Below are positions 27,385 through 36,137 of a stretch of DNA of 64,000 bases, in pieces (positions within the stretch are counted from its first letter, which is position 1; the number at the start of each line of letters is the position of its first letter). The notes below the pieces were generated by a model. That model worked only from the letters and a program-made list of their open reading frames with translations. It was not told the DNA's origin and did not search any database. The stretch spans positions 3,534,001-3,598,000 of the forward strand of contig NZ_CP127161.1 of NCBI RefSeq assembly GCF_030263895.1, given 5' to 3'. The DNA is from Proteiniborus sp. MB09-C3. GTDB taxonomy: Bacteria > Bacillota > Clostridia > Tissierellales > Proteiniboraceae. Both the position numbers and the translations under genes were made by a program.

Positions 27385-28725
27385 CTATTTCTGCCATAAT
27401 CTATCTGCAACAGGAGCCCAATTTTTAGCTGCATTTTCACATTTACTGCTTAGTTCATGTACATCCTCTGGATTCTGCATATCTGTGGATTTTGCTTTCG
27501 ATTTTTCTACCATGTTAGTTAATCTTCCTGGATTGTCTAGCAATGGGCAAGGACGTAAATGGTTGTTATTAAACGGTTGGTTATCATGATACTGCATAAA
27601 CAATGGTGACTTAAGTGCTTCTAATAGAGTCTTTTCTTTAATATTTGTATCTGAGTAATGGATAAAAGCACAAGGTTCAACATCTCCATTAGCATTGATA
27701 TGAAGGTAGTTACGACCTCCTGCAATGCAACCATTTACATATTCTCCATCGTTCCAGAAATCCATAGTAAACAAAGCCTTAGTATTTCGAAATCCTCTGA
27801 TTTGATGGTACATAAATTCACGCTGTTCTGGGGTTACCATTAATTCTGGAACGGCATCTTTGCCAACAGGCATGTAGGTAAAGAACCATGCAAATTTTGC
27901 TCCTTTTGCTATCATATCATCAAAATATTCCTCACTACCTATAATATCAGTATTTTGGCTGGTATAGCAGCATGATATCCCAAAAGGCAACTTATTTGCC
28001 TTAAGAATTTCCATTGCTTTCACTACGGCCTTGTATGTATCTTTACCACGACGAGAATCTGTCTCTTCTTCAAAGCCCTCTACACTAATAGCTGGTACAA
28101 AGTTCTTAACACGAAGCATTTCATCGGCAAATGCTTGATCAATTAAAGTCCCATTAGTAAAAGAAAGAAACACACAATCATGATGCTTTTCACAAAGACT
28201 TATTATGTCCTTCTTGCGCACTAATGGTTCGCCACCAGAATAGATATACATGTACACACCCATTTCCTTACCTTGATTGATTATATCATCAAGAGTATCT
28301 AGGTCCATATTCATGCGATTCCCATATTCGGCGGCCCAACAGCCAGTACAGTGAAGATTGCATGCAGAAGTAGGATCCATCAAAATAGCCCAAGGAACAT
28401 TGCAATTGTTTTCTTTTCTTGTCTTTTCCTGCCTATTCCCTCCAACAATGGTAGCATTAATGATGAAGTTTTCAAACATAGTCTTTCTCACACCATCATC
28501 CACATCTGTCCATAAGCTTTTAATTAGTTTGTACCAATTTCCTTCTGGATTCTCCACTACGTCTCGAAATGTTTCAAGCTGTCCTGTTACTCTGCCTTCC
28601 TTATCAAACTTTTCTACCCAGTCCAATATTTTAGGAATGTTGGTATCTGGATCACTATCTAGATAATTCAGCACTTTCTTTAATCCGAATGTCTGTAGAT
28701 TTTCTACAATTGTTTTTTTACTCAT
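27385..28725 (-). CDS. Radical SAM protein with SPASM-like C-terminus
   Basis: 446 aa. The cluster motif ACNLHCTGCW (C122, C126, C129) binds the [4Fe-4S] cluster that cleaves SAM; YSGGEP is the SAM-binding motif. The C-terminus has further Cys (NGCIAGG, EPCAFIHY, LRPCPLL) compatible with auxiliary clusters. An N-terminal helical region of about 110 residues precedes the barrel. The family is common in Clostridia and its substrate is unknown. A cysteine-less paralogue is transcribed divergently from 28953. Confidence 0.9.
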   Translation of the reverse strand: MSKKTIVENLQTFGLKKVLNYLDSDPDTNIPKILDWVEKFDKEGRVTGQLETFRDVVENPEGNWYKLIKSLWTDVDDGVRKTMFENFIINATIVGGNRQEKTRKENNCNVPWAILMDPTSACNLHCTGCWAAEYGNRMNMDLDTLDDIINQGKEMGVYMYIYSGGEPLVRKKDIISLCEKHHDCVFLSFTNGTLIDQAFADEMLRVKNFVPAISVEGFEEETDSRRGKDTYKAVVKAMEILKANKLPFGISCCYTSQNTDIIGSEEYFDDMIAKGAKFAWFFTYMPVGKDAVPELMVTPEQREFMYHQIRGFRNTKALFTMDFWNDGEYVNGCIAGGRNYLHINANGDVEPCAFIHYSDTNIKEKTLLEALKSPLFMQYHDNQPFNNNHLRPCPLLDNPGRLTNMVEKSKAKSTDMQNPEDVHELSSKCENAAKNWAPVADRLWQK

Positions 28726-28952
28726 AGTATTTCTCCCCCTTCTAAAATTTTAGATTATTCTATATAAATTAATTATAAAACCATTCCTAATGAGTTTCAT
28801 TGGTCAAAAAACTAAAATGTTTCATTTTTACACAATTCAGAATATTGTTACCTTTTTACACATTTATAAATTCTGTTCCTTTACACTGAAAACATAAAAG
28901 ACTATAGTTAAAATACGTATATAATATATAATATGAATGGAGTGACTTCTAA

Positions 28953-29996
28953 ATGCATCAGCAAGTATTAAGAGTCATGATAGAATCTGCAGTTGATCAA
29001 GGACTATATGGTCTTAAAACAGATTTAAAGCGTACTGTCCGCAATCTTACAGACTTAGGAAGCTATTTCGCAAAGGGGCGTTTTCAAAAAGATTTTTTTG
29101 AAATTGCTCAAAAGATGCTTGCTAATGAAAATAGTCCCTATTATGAACTGGTTTCTAATATTGTCAATAATGTAGATCATCATATAATTAAAAATTTTGG
29201 TATTAATATAGGATTAAATAGTTGGACAAATGGAGCAAAAAAAATTAGAGAATATGAAAAAAAGAATGGTTACAATATACCTTGGACAATTGTATTTGAT
29301 TTTCAAAATAAAGTTCAGAATCCATTAACAGTACCAGAAATCATTGAAATTATCAATGAAGGTAAAGAAATGGGTATATACAGCTATTTCTTTTTCACTA
29401 GCTATGAAGCAGCTCATATAGATGAATTATTGGAGATTTTCGATCAAAACCGAGACTGTGCTTTTATAATCTATACCAGTTATGATTCTTTATCAGAAAA
29501 GCATATATATAAGCTTAGGGAATATGGAAATGTTATTGTCTCTATAGCCATGGATGAATTTAATTTATGCCCGGGATTTGTACAAACAATGGAATTGTTA
29601 CTAAAAAATAAATGCCTATTTGGTATTCATATTAACTATGATGATAATAATGTGGACATTATTTTGAGCGATAGTTGGATAGAACAAATAAGGGAACTAC
29701 ATTGTACCTTTGCATTTCTAATAAAAGCAAAGGATTGCAGCCCAACAAAAGAAAAAGAAATTATATCCTATGTAAGAAACGGAAAAACCAATCAGAAATA
29801 TCCAATTTTTTTAATTGATTTCTATGAAGATATTGAACATGTTGATGTGGTCATTTCTACAGAGCCTTGTTTTTTCAAAATACTACAAGATGGTACAGTA
29901 GTTTCATCAAAAGAAAATATAGTAACTAATTTTGAAATTCGTAACACAACACTTTGTGAAACCTTACCCCATGTTACACCTAAGGTAGGCTATTAG
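28953..29996 (+). CDS. Cysteine-less paralogue of the neighbouring radical SAM protein
   Basis: 347 aa. It aligns with the divergent radical-SAM protein in its central part: YNIPWTIVFD versus CNVPWAILMD, and IIEIINEGKEMGIYSYFFFT versus LDDIINQGKEMGVYMYIYSG. The whole cluster segment (CNLHCTGCW) is missing and GGEP is replaced by SYEA. The N-terminal helical region is kept, while the C-terminal Cys-rich part is largely lost. It is an intact ORF with GGAGTGA at the start, so it may be a non-catalytic partner or regulator. Function unknown. Confidence 0.75.
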   Translation: MHQQVLRVMIESAVDQGLYGLKTDLKRTVRNLTDLGSYFAKGRFQKDFFEIAQKMLANENSPYYELVSNIVNNVDHHIIKNFGINIGLNSWTNGAKKIREYEKKNGYNIPWTIVFDFQNKVQNPLTVPEIIEIINEGKEMGIYSYFFFTSYEAAHIDELLEIFDQNRDCAFIIYTSYDSLSEKHIYKLREYGNVIVSIAMDEFNLCPGFVQTMELLLKNKCLFGIHINYDDNNVDIILSDSWIEQIRELHCTFAFLIKAKDCSPTKEKEIISYVRNGKTNQKYPIFLIDFYEDIEHVDVVISTEPCFFKILQDGTVVSSKENIVTNFEIRNTTLCETLPHVTPKVGY

Positions 29997-30021
29997 CAGG
30001 AAGCCATAGCCTTTGCCCATC

Positions 30022-30067
30022 TAAGCATAGGTAAGAATCTCGGATTTAACATCCTTCCCTACGCTTA
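30022..30067. repeat. Imperfect hairpin resembling a dispersed repeat
   Basis: Arms TAAGCATAGGTAAG and CTTCCCTACGCTTA (12 of 14 pair). The right part plus the following AGAATGACAAAA looks like the dispersed, decayed repeat seen in many bacterial genomes. Together with AGGCTTTTTT at 30081-30090 it may end the gene at 29996. Confidence 0.35.
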
Positions 30068-30126
30068 GAATGACAAAAGTAGGCTTTTTTATTGATATCT
30101 TGAAGCTGTTTTTATCTAATAATTAT

Positions 30127-30831
30127 CTATAGTCTGCCCATTATAACTAACTGTGTGCTTCTCTCTATACCAAAGCTGTCTAAATTTTTCTTTACATCTT
30201 CAGCTAATTTTAAGAGTTCTTCATATTCAGGATAATCTTTAACCTTAGCTACTTTTTGTGGCAATTTATGAACTCTATCAACTAGTTTTCTTTGTATATC
30301 TCTATCTGTTTCATAATCTTCAAATATTTCATCTATCTCTATGCCTATATTCTTAATTAAATCTATTGTTTCTTGTTTTTTAAGAGTTTTGCTGTGATGA
30401 TCTCCTAACAAGGTATCTATTAAACCACCTAGCTCATGGAGTTTTACATGTGTCATTTGTGCAGGTGACTGCTCCTCACTGAATAGTTCGCTTATTATAA
30501 ATCTTCCTCCTGGCTTCAAAACTCTTTTCATTTCATTAAGTATTTTGTTTTTATCTGGCAAATGATGAAGAGTATTTGACATACAGACTATATCAAAAGA
30601 ATTATCTTCAAAATCCATATTGCCTGCATCCATCAATAGATATTTCACATTTTGATCAGTGTTTTTCTCGCTGTTCTTATTAATGATTTCTTCATCATTG
30701 TCTATTCCTATTATCTCCGTATAGTTTTTAAGTCCTTCTTTAAGCTTTAAAATAAAGGCACCATCTCTTGTGGCTACATCTAATACTCTACCACCTTCAA
30801 TATCTTTCAGCTTGCTTATTAATTTTTTCAT
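30127..30831 (-). CDS. Class I SAM-dependent methyltransferase
   Basis: 234 aa. Rossmann motif I is RVLDVATRDGAFI, motif II around IIGIDNDEE, then MDAGNMDFEDNSFDIVCMSN and LHHLPDKNKILNEMKRVLKPGG, typical of UbiE/Methyltransf_11 enzymes. The G-rich loop is slightly unusual (ATRDG rather than GxGxG). Substrate unknown. Single gene. Confidence 0.87.
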   Translation of the reverse strand: MKKLISKLKDIEGGRVLDVATRDGAFILKLKEGLKNYTEIIGIDNDEEIINKNSEKNTDQNVKYLLMDAGNMDFEDNSFDIVCMSNTLHHLPDKNKILNEMKRVLKPGGRFIISELFSEEQSPAQMTHVKLHELGGLIDTLLGDHHSKTLKKQETIDLIKNIGIEIDEIFEDYETDRDIQRKLVDRVHKLPQKVAKVKDYPEYEELLKLAEDVKKNLDSFGIERSTQLVIMGRL

Positions 30832-30970
30832 TAGTTACCACTCCTATTTTATATAAAATTTCATAAAATCATTCTATCATATTTTAGTTATATTTGATTA
30901 GATTATTTTTATTTTTGCTATAATGATTGATATTAGATTTTAATATATAGGATATTTGTAGAAAAAAGCC

Positions 30971-31516
30971 TTATTCTTCTATTTCTCTCATAACTTGAAT
31001 CGCCACTCCCATAACTGCAGACTTTATTAGCTCCACATATTCTTTAGGAAGTATCTTGGCGCCTTCTGACAGCCAATTAGTGATTGAAGTTCGAATGGCA
31101 TTAGTATAAAACGTAATATAAAATTCTTTATGCTCAGAGTCTCCGAATATACTTCTAAAATGTATCTCAATCACTGGCGATAAAAGCTCACCAAAATAAT
31201 CATAAAATGAGTTCTGACCTCTTACTTCTAATGCATTGCGATAGAAAGCTTTATTTTCATAAAAAAACTCACATATACTTTCAAGTAAACTCCAGCCAAA
31301 GATATCAGAGTTATTCTGAAAATTGGATGCAAATTCCGTATAGTATATCCAATTTACTAGGTCATACTTATCTTTAAAATGATAATAAAAGCTTTTTCGG
31401 CTCAAATTACAACGTTCTACAATATCTCCTATATTGATTTTAGACAGTGGACACTCCATCATTAATTCCTTCATAGAGGTTGCCAATGCTTGCTTTGTAA
31501 TTGATGAATCAGACAT
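30971..31516 (-). CDS. TetR/AcrR-family transcriptional regulator
   Basis: 181 aa from ATG 31516, which has AAAGGTGG 7 nt upstream; the frame opens 8 codons earlier without a site. N-terminal helix-turn-helix IGDIVERCNLSRKSFYYHFKDKYDL; the C-terminal part (about 70-180) resembles the TetR_C_8 type. Regulated target not evident; neighbours are a methyltransferase and an ABC operon, both separated by gaps. Confidence 0.85.
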   Translation of the reverse strand: MSDSSITKQALATSMKELMMECPLSKINIGDIVERCNLSRKSFYYHFKDKYDLVNWIYYTEFASNFQNNSDIFGWSLLESICEFFYENKAFYRNALEVRGQNSFYDYFGELLSPVIEIHFRSIFGDSEHKEFYITFYTNAIRTSITNWLSEGAKILPKEYVELIKSAVMGVAIQVMREIEE

Positions 31517-31916
31517 ATCTTTTCCACCTTTCAAGGGCATTGCCTAATATGCTATTTCTATTTTAAACTAAATTTTCTTATCAGATTAGTCTGATTGAGA
31601 ATTACAATTTATCATATTATAAATATGTAATCGGTTCTATACTTACACTTAGATATAATACTCTTTATGTCTATGTTATATTTTTTGTCATTTCATGTCA
31701 ATTAGTTTCATGATAATTTCCACAATATTTATAAATAAGACATTATAGTACATAATCTTTCATTATTACACTAAAGATTTATATTTACAAAATATATCTG
31801 TATTTTATTAATTTCATAAATCTATCATCCAAAGATAAAAACTTGGCCTGCCAATTAAAAAAGGCAGACATTCAATGAATATCTACCTCAACCAAGCATA
31901 TTTCAATATATATTTT
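31517..31916. other. Intergenic region between ABC operon end and TetR gene
   Basis: About 400 very AT-rich bases. A short CTGCC/GGCAG hairpin with T-rich flank at about 31848-31872 can end the ABC operon on the minus strand. The rest shows nothing I can name apart from room for the TetR promoter. Confidence 0.4.
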
Positions 31917-32660
31917 CTACATGCTATGTTTCTTATTCAACCCACGTAAAATCATTAATGATAATGTACCACAGACCGACAAGCTTAACATGCTGATAAC
32001 AAATTGGACAGGTGTTGATTCATAATAGCCTGACACACAAAAGACTGCTGTAATTGGATAGACAAAGCGCAATGTACTTTGCATTCCCATGAAAAGCCCC
32101 ATGAACGAATAAATTTCTGTAAATATCAAAGCAAGCCAGTATCCTTTTTTTAATCTGTATACAATGGCTATGATAGGAGATATAGCAAGAAATAAACCAA
32201 TGCCTTCTAAGAAATATATTTTAGCAAAGTCAAGCACTGTACCTAAATCAAGTAAAGATATATGAAGTGCTACCTCTACAACCAAAGTAATGATATACAC
32301 AAAAGCATATATTGAGACCGCGAAAATCGCTATGACAATCATCTTGGCTCCTACTAATTTGGAAAGATCAACAGGCACTAGGGCAAGTGACTTCATCGTA
32401 TCATCCTGATCCTCCCTGCAAATGATATAGCTTCCCATCAAGGCTATAATTGCAGGAAATACATACAAGCTACCCAAGGATTGTGTTGCATTCATATACC
32501 ATCCGACTTGGTCAACGTAACGTTGGCCATTATATAAAAACTGTCCCTGCATAAATACGATGATTGCTACCATGGCAGCGGAAAAAACAGTAATCCACAG
32601 TATTTTTGAGCGTTTCAGCTTCAATCTTTCTGCCCATAACAATATTTTCATTTTATTCAC
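31917..32660 (-). CDS. ABC-2-type permease, third of the exporter (EpiG/MutG-like)
   Basis: 247 aa, six membrane helices, N-terminus ILLWAERLKLKRSKILWITVF typical of lantibiotic-immunity permeases. It starts directly at the end of the previous permease gene. Last gene of the two-component/ABC operon. The three permeases share the layout of a TELLKLKR-like start and then helices, suggesting gene duplication. Confidence 0.85.
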   Translation of the reverse strand: MNKMKILLWAERLKLKRSKILWITVFSAAMVAIIVFMQGQFLYNGQRYVDQVGWYMNATQSLGSLYVFPAIIALMGSYIICREDQDDTMKSLALVPVDLSKLVGAKMIVIAIFAVSIYAFVYIITLVVEVALHISLLDLGTVLDFAKIYFLEGIGLFLAISPIIAIVYRLKKGYWLALIFTEIYSFMGLFMGMQSTLRFVYPITAVFCVSGYYESTPVQFVISMLSLSVCGTLSLMILRGLNKKHSM

Positions 32661-33392
32661 CTACTTTCTTTTCTTAAGCATACAATTTGCCCAAACAGTT
32701 GAGACTATCCCCCATATTCCTATACACAAAAAGGCTTTACCTAAATGTATAGGAGCTATCAAATCAACACCCTGAATATTTCTCACAAGGATGGCAGTCA
32801 TGCTTGAAAGTGGATGAATGTACATATTTATCATGAGCAGAATAAAGCCAAGAAACGTATAGACGATAGTTACACATACCGGCAAAATATAACCCTTTTG
32901 CGAGGCAGCCACAGCTAGAACAGGTATCATGGCAAAAGGCACTAAAATTCCAATTTCCAAGCACTTGATAAACAAGAATAGCACGCTGTCTGCCGTTAAT
33001 GATATTATTTCGGTCAGTACCCCCGCTAGAATGGAACCCACAGAAGCAAACAACATGAAGCAAATGGAATAGAAAAATACTATGGCAAATTTACTGAAAA
33101 AGTATCTCATTTTGCTAATTGGAATAATCCATAGCTGCTTTAGCATATCATTTTGATTTTCATCATACATCAGCATTGTGCAGAGCATTCCTAACACGAT
33201 AGGAAGGATTATCCACGGTGTGTAGGAAAAAGCAGTCCATTTGTAAAATTTCATTGGTGAGATTTCTGCCGTACCTGATGCACTGAAATAGAATATTCCA
33301 ATAAGCGGCATGAGTATGGATGCAAGTAACATCAGCCAAATAAATTTTCTGCGACGGAGCTTTAGAAATTCTGTCTGAATTAGATTAAGCAA
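32661..33392 (-). CDS. ABC-2-type permease, second of the exporter (EpiE/MutE-like)
   Basis: 243 aa, six helices, N-terminus IQTEFLKLRRRKFIWLMLLAS. It begins 8 bases inside the end of the ATPase gene, indicating translational coupling. Probably pairs with the ATPase and the next permease in a peptide-expelling or sensing exporter. Confidence 0.87.
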   Translation of the reverse strand: MLNLIQTEFLKLRRRKFIWLMLLASILMPLIGIFYFSASGTAEISPMKFYKWTAFSYTPWIILPIVLGMLCTMLMYDENQNDMLKQLWIIPISKMRYFFSKFAIVFFYSICFMLFASVGSILAGVLTEIISLTADSVLFLFIKCLEIGILVPFAMIPVLAVAASQKGYILPVCVTIVYTFLGFILLMINMYIHPLSSMTAILVRNIQGVDLIAPIHLGKAFLCIGIWGIVSTVWANCMLKKRK

Positions 33393-34308
33393 TGCCTTCT
33401 CCTCCTGTGACCTTTTTAAAATAATCCTCTAGAGTATCATTGCAAAGCTGTGAACCTGTTACAGAAATATTTTCAAGCATTAGTGCCTTGTTGATTTCAC
33501 CCATATCAAGTGTCGTGTCATAAAGCCTCAGCGTATGGGTGTCCTGTACCGAATATTCTTTTATATGGAACCTCCGCTCTAATACTAGTGTAGCCTTTGC
33601 CGTATCAGAGACTTGTAGCAGAATATACTTGTTGTTTTTCTTTTGAAGTTCTGCTAAGCTATTTTCTTCCAGTAAAATACCGTTATGAATAATACCGATA
33701 TCATCAGCCAACAGTGCAATTTCAGAAAGAATATGGCTGGAGATTAAAACTGTTTTTCCTCGTTCTACACACAAATCCCGTATAAATTTCCTGACTTCGG
33801 CAATACCGATAGGGTCAAGTCCATTTGTTGGTTCATCCAATATAAGAAGTTCAGGATCATGCAGAATGGCGTTAGCAATTCCAAGACGTTGTTTCATTCC
33901 AAGAGAATATTTGCTGAACACTTTTTTGTCCTTATATGGCAAACCTACAACTTCAAGGGATTCTTTTACCGCATTCGGTTTCGAAGTTCCGCGCAGTTTC
34001 GAAAAGATTTCAAGATTTTCCGTTCCCGTCAAATTAGGATAAAAGCCAGGCGTTTCTATGATTGCCCCAATACGAGGATAAATACGCTTCTCATTACCTT
34101 TGATGTTCTGTCCAAAAACATAGGCTTCGCCGGAGGTAACGGAGGTAAGGCCTAAAATCATTTTCATAATGGTGGTTTTGCCCGCTCCATTCCTGCCAAG
34201 CAGCCCATAAATACGTCCTTTTTGTACATGAAGATTGACTTTATTTACGGCAGTTTGTTCCCCATATACTTTTGTCAACTGCTGAGTTTCAATAATAAGA
34301 TTATCCAT
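33385..34308 (-). CDS. ABC transporter ATP-binding protein, antimicrobial-peptide type
   Basis: 307 aa. Walker A GRNGAGKT at about 38-45, signature SLGMKQRL, Walker B LLILDEPTNGLDP, switch His in LISSHILSE. The C-terminal extension of about 90 residues is typical of lantibiotic/bacitracin immunity ATPases (the LanF/CprA group by family knowledge). It drives the adjacent ABC-2 permeases. Confidence 0.92.
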   Translation of the reverse strand: MDNLIIETQQLTKVYGEQTAVNKVNLHVQKGRIYGLLGRNGAGKTTIMKMILGLTSVTSGEAYVFGQNIKGNEKRIYPRIGAIIETPGFYPNLTGTENLEIFSKLRGTSKPNAVKESLEVVGLPYKDKKVFSKYSLGMKQRLGIANAILHDPELLILDEPTNGLDPIGIAEVRKFIRDLCVERGKTVLISSHILSEIALLADDIGIIHNGILLEENSLAELQKKNNKYILLQVSDTAKATLVLERRFHIKEYSVQDTHTLRLYDTTLDMGEINKALMLENISVTGSQLCNDTLEDYFKKVTGGEGIA

Positions 34309-34326
34309 TTATATTTCCTCTCTTTC

Positions 34327-35109
34327 TTAAAGATTTTGCTTTTTAAGTACTATAACAGAAAGCACACTTGATAAAATACTGACTATTATTAAATTAATTA
34401 AAGCAAGGACATATCCAGGAGTTGAGGATACTCCCTCTATGACTCGTGCCATTCCGTTTACCATATCTGCCGCAGCTGGGGATGAATAGCTGTAAACACA
34501 TAATACACTTGCCAAGGGATGAATACCCATGAGAGGGGCAGGCAGAATAATGATAGGGAGCAGATACAAAAGAGTTGCTCCAATCGGCAAAAGATAGCTT
34601 TTTTGTCCTAGTACAGCCAAAAAAACAATAGGCAACATGGCAAGCGGAACAAGAATACCTCCTTCTGCAAATAAAATGAATGCTTGCCAGATTGTTTGCA
34701 TATTAAAGTCAGGAAAACCTCCCGCCATAAATCCACCTAATACGGTAAACACATATGTGTACAAACACAGCCCCAAGGACAGTAAAAATACAGTTATGAT
34801 TTTAGAAAAATATAGCTGTCCTTTAGAAACAGGTATAATCAGCAATTCTTTTAGTGTATCATTCTTATGCTCGTCAAAGAATAATGAGGTAGCGAACATG
34901 CCTAGCACAATAGGAAGATAAATTATACTAAGATTTTTAAAAGCCAATGTATATAAATCCCCAAAGCTATCCATATAGCTGCTTCCTCTGGAAATACTGC
35001 AGGCACGTTCAATTGCAAAAACAGCCAGCAGCGTTGTCAAAATAAAGATACCTATCATCATTTTCTTACGTTTCAGTTTTAATAATTCAGTCTGAATAAT
35101 TGTCCACAT
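34327..35109 (-). CDS. ABC-2-type permease, first of the exporter
   Basis: 260 aa from ATG 35109 (MWTIIQTELLKLKRKKMM), which has GGAGGAAAGCT upstream. The frame is open 55 codons further back, but that part runs through the operator and has no site. Six membrane helices. It precedes the ATPase gene by 18 bases. First gene behind the 11-bp repeat array. Confidence 0.88.
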   Translation of the reverse strand: MWTIIQTELLKLKRKKMMIGIFILTTLLAVFAIERACSISRGSSYMDSFGDLYTLAFKNLSIIYLPIVLGMFATSLFFDEHKNDTLKELLIIPVSKGQLYFSKIITVFLLSLGLCLYTYVFTVLGGFMAGGFPDFNMQTIWQAFILFAEGGILVPLAMLPIVFLAVLGQKSYLLPIGATLLYLLPIIILPAPLMGIHPLASVLCVYSYSSPAAADMVNGMARVIEGVSSTPGYVLALINLIIVSILSSVLSVIVLKKQNL

Positions 35110-35131
35110 AGCTTTCCTCCTTCCACTTTTA

Positions 35132-35190
35132 AGTATAGCGTAAAAACCTTGCCAAAACCTTGCTGGTTTCTTGCTTATTTCTTGCTTTAA
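35132..35190 (-). promoter_or_regulatory. ABC-operon promoter with four 11-bp direct repeats
   Basis: Bases 35147-35190 are four contiguous 11-bp units, each with the plus-strand core CTTGC at the same position (on the minus strand each unit ends in GCAAGR). About 9 bp downstream on the minus strand is a -10 TATACT (35132-35137). At the -35 position there is only AGGTTT, so the promoter looks activator-dependent. Tandem sites of one helical turn are the classic layout for OmpR/PhoB-family response regulators, and such a regulator gene lies just upstream. Confidence 0.72.
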
Positions 35191-35196
35191 AATAGT

Positions 35197-35222
35197 AAAG
35201 CCCTGCATCGTTACAGGGCTTT
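35197..35222 (-). terminator. Hairpin overlapping the end of the histidine kinase gene
   Basis: Stem AAAGCCCTG/CAGGGCTTT spans the kinase stop codon. The T-rich tail on the minus strand is weak, so it may reduce rather than stop read-through into the ABC genes. Confidence 0.55.
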
Positions 35223-36134
35223 CGGAAATGTTATGATAAATGTTGTACCACCATATGGAGAACGTTCTGCACAAATCGTACCACCGTGTACTGTGACAAG
35301 TTCCTGAGCAATGGATAGGCCAAGGCCATTTCCACTAACCATGCGAGATTCATCACCTTGATACAGCCGTTCAAAAATATGGGGCAGATCCTTTTTAGGT
35401 ATACCTTTCCCATTGTCCGCTACGATGATATTCACTTGCTTCTCATCTTCTAAAATTTGAATGTCAATTCTATCTCCTTCACTATGCAAAAGTGCATTTT
35501 GAAGCAGATTATTTATTATACGCGTGTAAGCGTTGCAGTCTAATTGTATGCTACATTCCTCATCAGGAATTTCAATCTCATAAGCAAATTGTTTATCCTC
35601 CAACATTGGTATCCAGTCTGCTAAAATATTTCGGGACAGCTCATTTAAATCACAAATTTCAAATTGAAATATCTGCTCTTTGGCATCTAGCTTTACCCAC
35701 TCAAACAAAGATTCTACGAAGTCCTTTAGGTGATGTGCCTTATCTAAAGCTACACCAATATATTCCTCTTTTTCTTCCCCTGTCACAATCTTTTCCTGTA
35801 TGGCCTCCAAGTAGCCGACTAAGGAAGTTAATGGTGTTTTAACATCATGGGAAAGACTAGTCATGAGGCGCTTATAGGCTTGCTCAGATTGCTTCAGCTT
35901 GATAAGCTGTGCCTGATTGTCGATGGCAATTTCATTGATATTGTAGCAAATTGTTTTTGTCATATCGTTTTTTCTCGCAAGAATGCGTCTGTTCAGATTT
36001 CCACTTTTTATATCTTCCAAGGCCTCCTTAATAATAGAAAGCTGTTCCTTTACACGACAGAGCTTTGTCGCAAGATAGACAATGATACAAATACATAGAA
36101 AGGTAGAGAAAAGGAAAATCAATGTCAAATTCAT
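35211..36134 (-). CDS. Sensor histidine kinase with a single membrane helix
   Basis: 307 aa. One N-terminal membrane helix (about 3-22) and no extracellular domain, then a HAMP-like stretch, the H-box SLSHDVKTPLTSL (H96), N-box NNLLQNAL, and G-boxes DNGKGIP and GNGLGLS. The lack of a sensor domain suggests it senses through the membrane or via the ABC transporter, as known for BceS-like kinases. It starts 3 bases after the response regulator gene ends. Confidence 0.92.
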   Translation of the reverse strand: MNLTLIFLFSTFLCICIIVYLATKLCRVKEQLSIIKEALEDIKSGNLNRRILARKNDMTKTICYNINEIAIDNQAQLIKLKQSEQAYKRLMTSLSHDVKTPLTSLVGYLEAIQEKIVTGEEKEEYIGVALDKAHHLKDFVESLFEWVKLDAKEQIFQFEICDLNELSRNILADWIPMLEDKQFAYEIEIPDEECSIQLDCNAYTRIINNLLQNALLHSEGDRIDIQILEDEKQVNIIVADNGKGIPKKDLPHIFERLYQGDESRMVSGNGLGLSIAQELVTVHGGTICAERSPYGGTTFIITFPKAL

Positions 36135-36137
36135 GTG

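Noticed and set aside
31848-31872. Candidate small RNA or strong terminator after the ABC operon
   Set aside because: The stem is only 5 bp; kept as a weak terminator note within the intergenic entry.
35147-35190. Short tandem repeats as a possible CRISPR array
   Set aside because: The units are 11 bp, contiguous and have no spacers; they fit an operator, not CRISPR.
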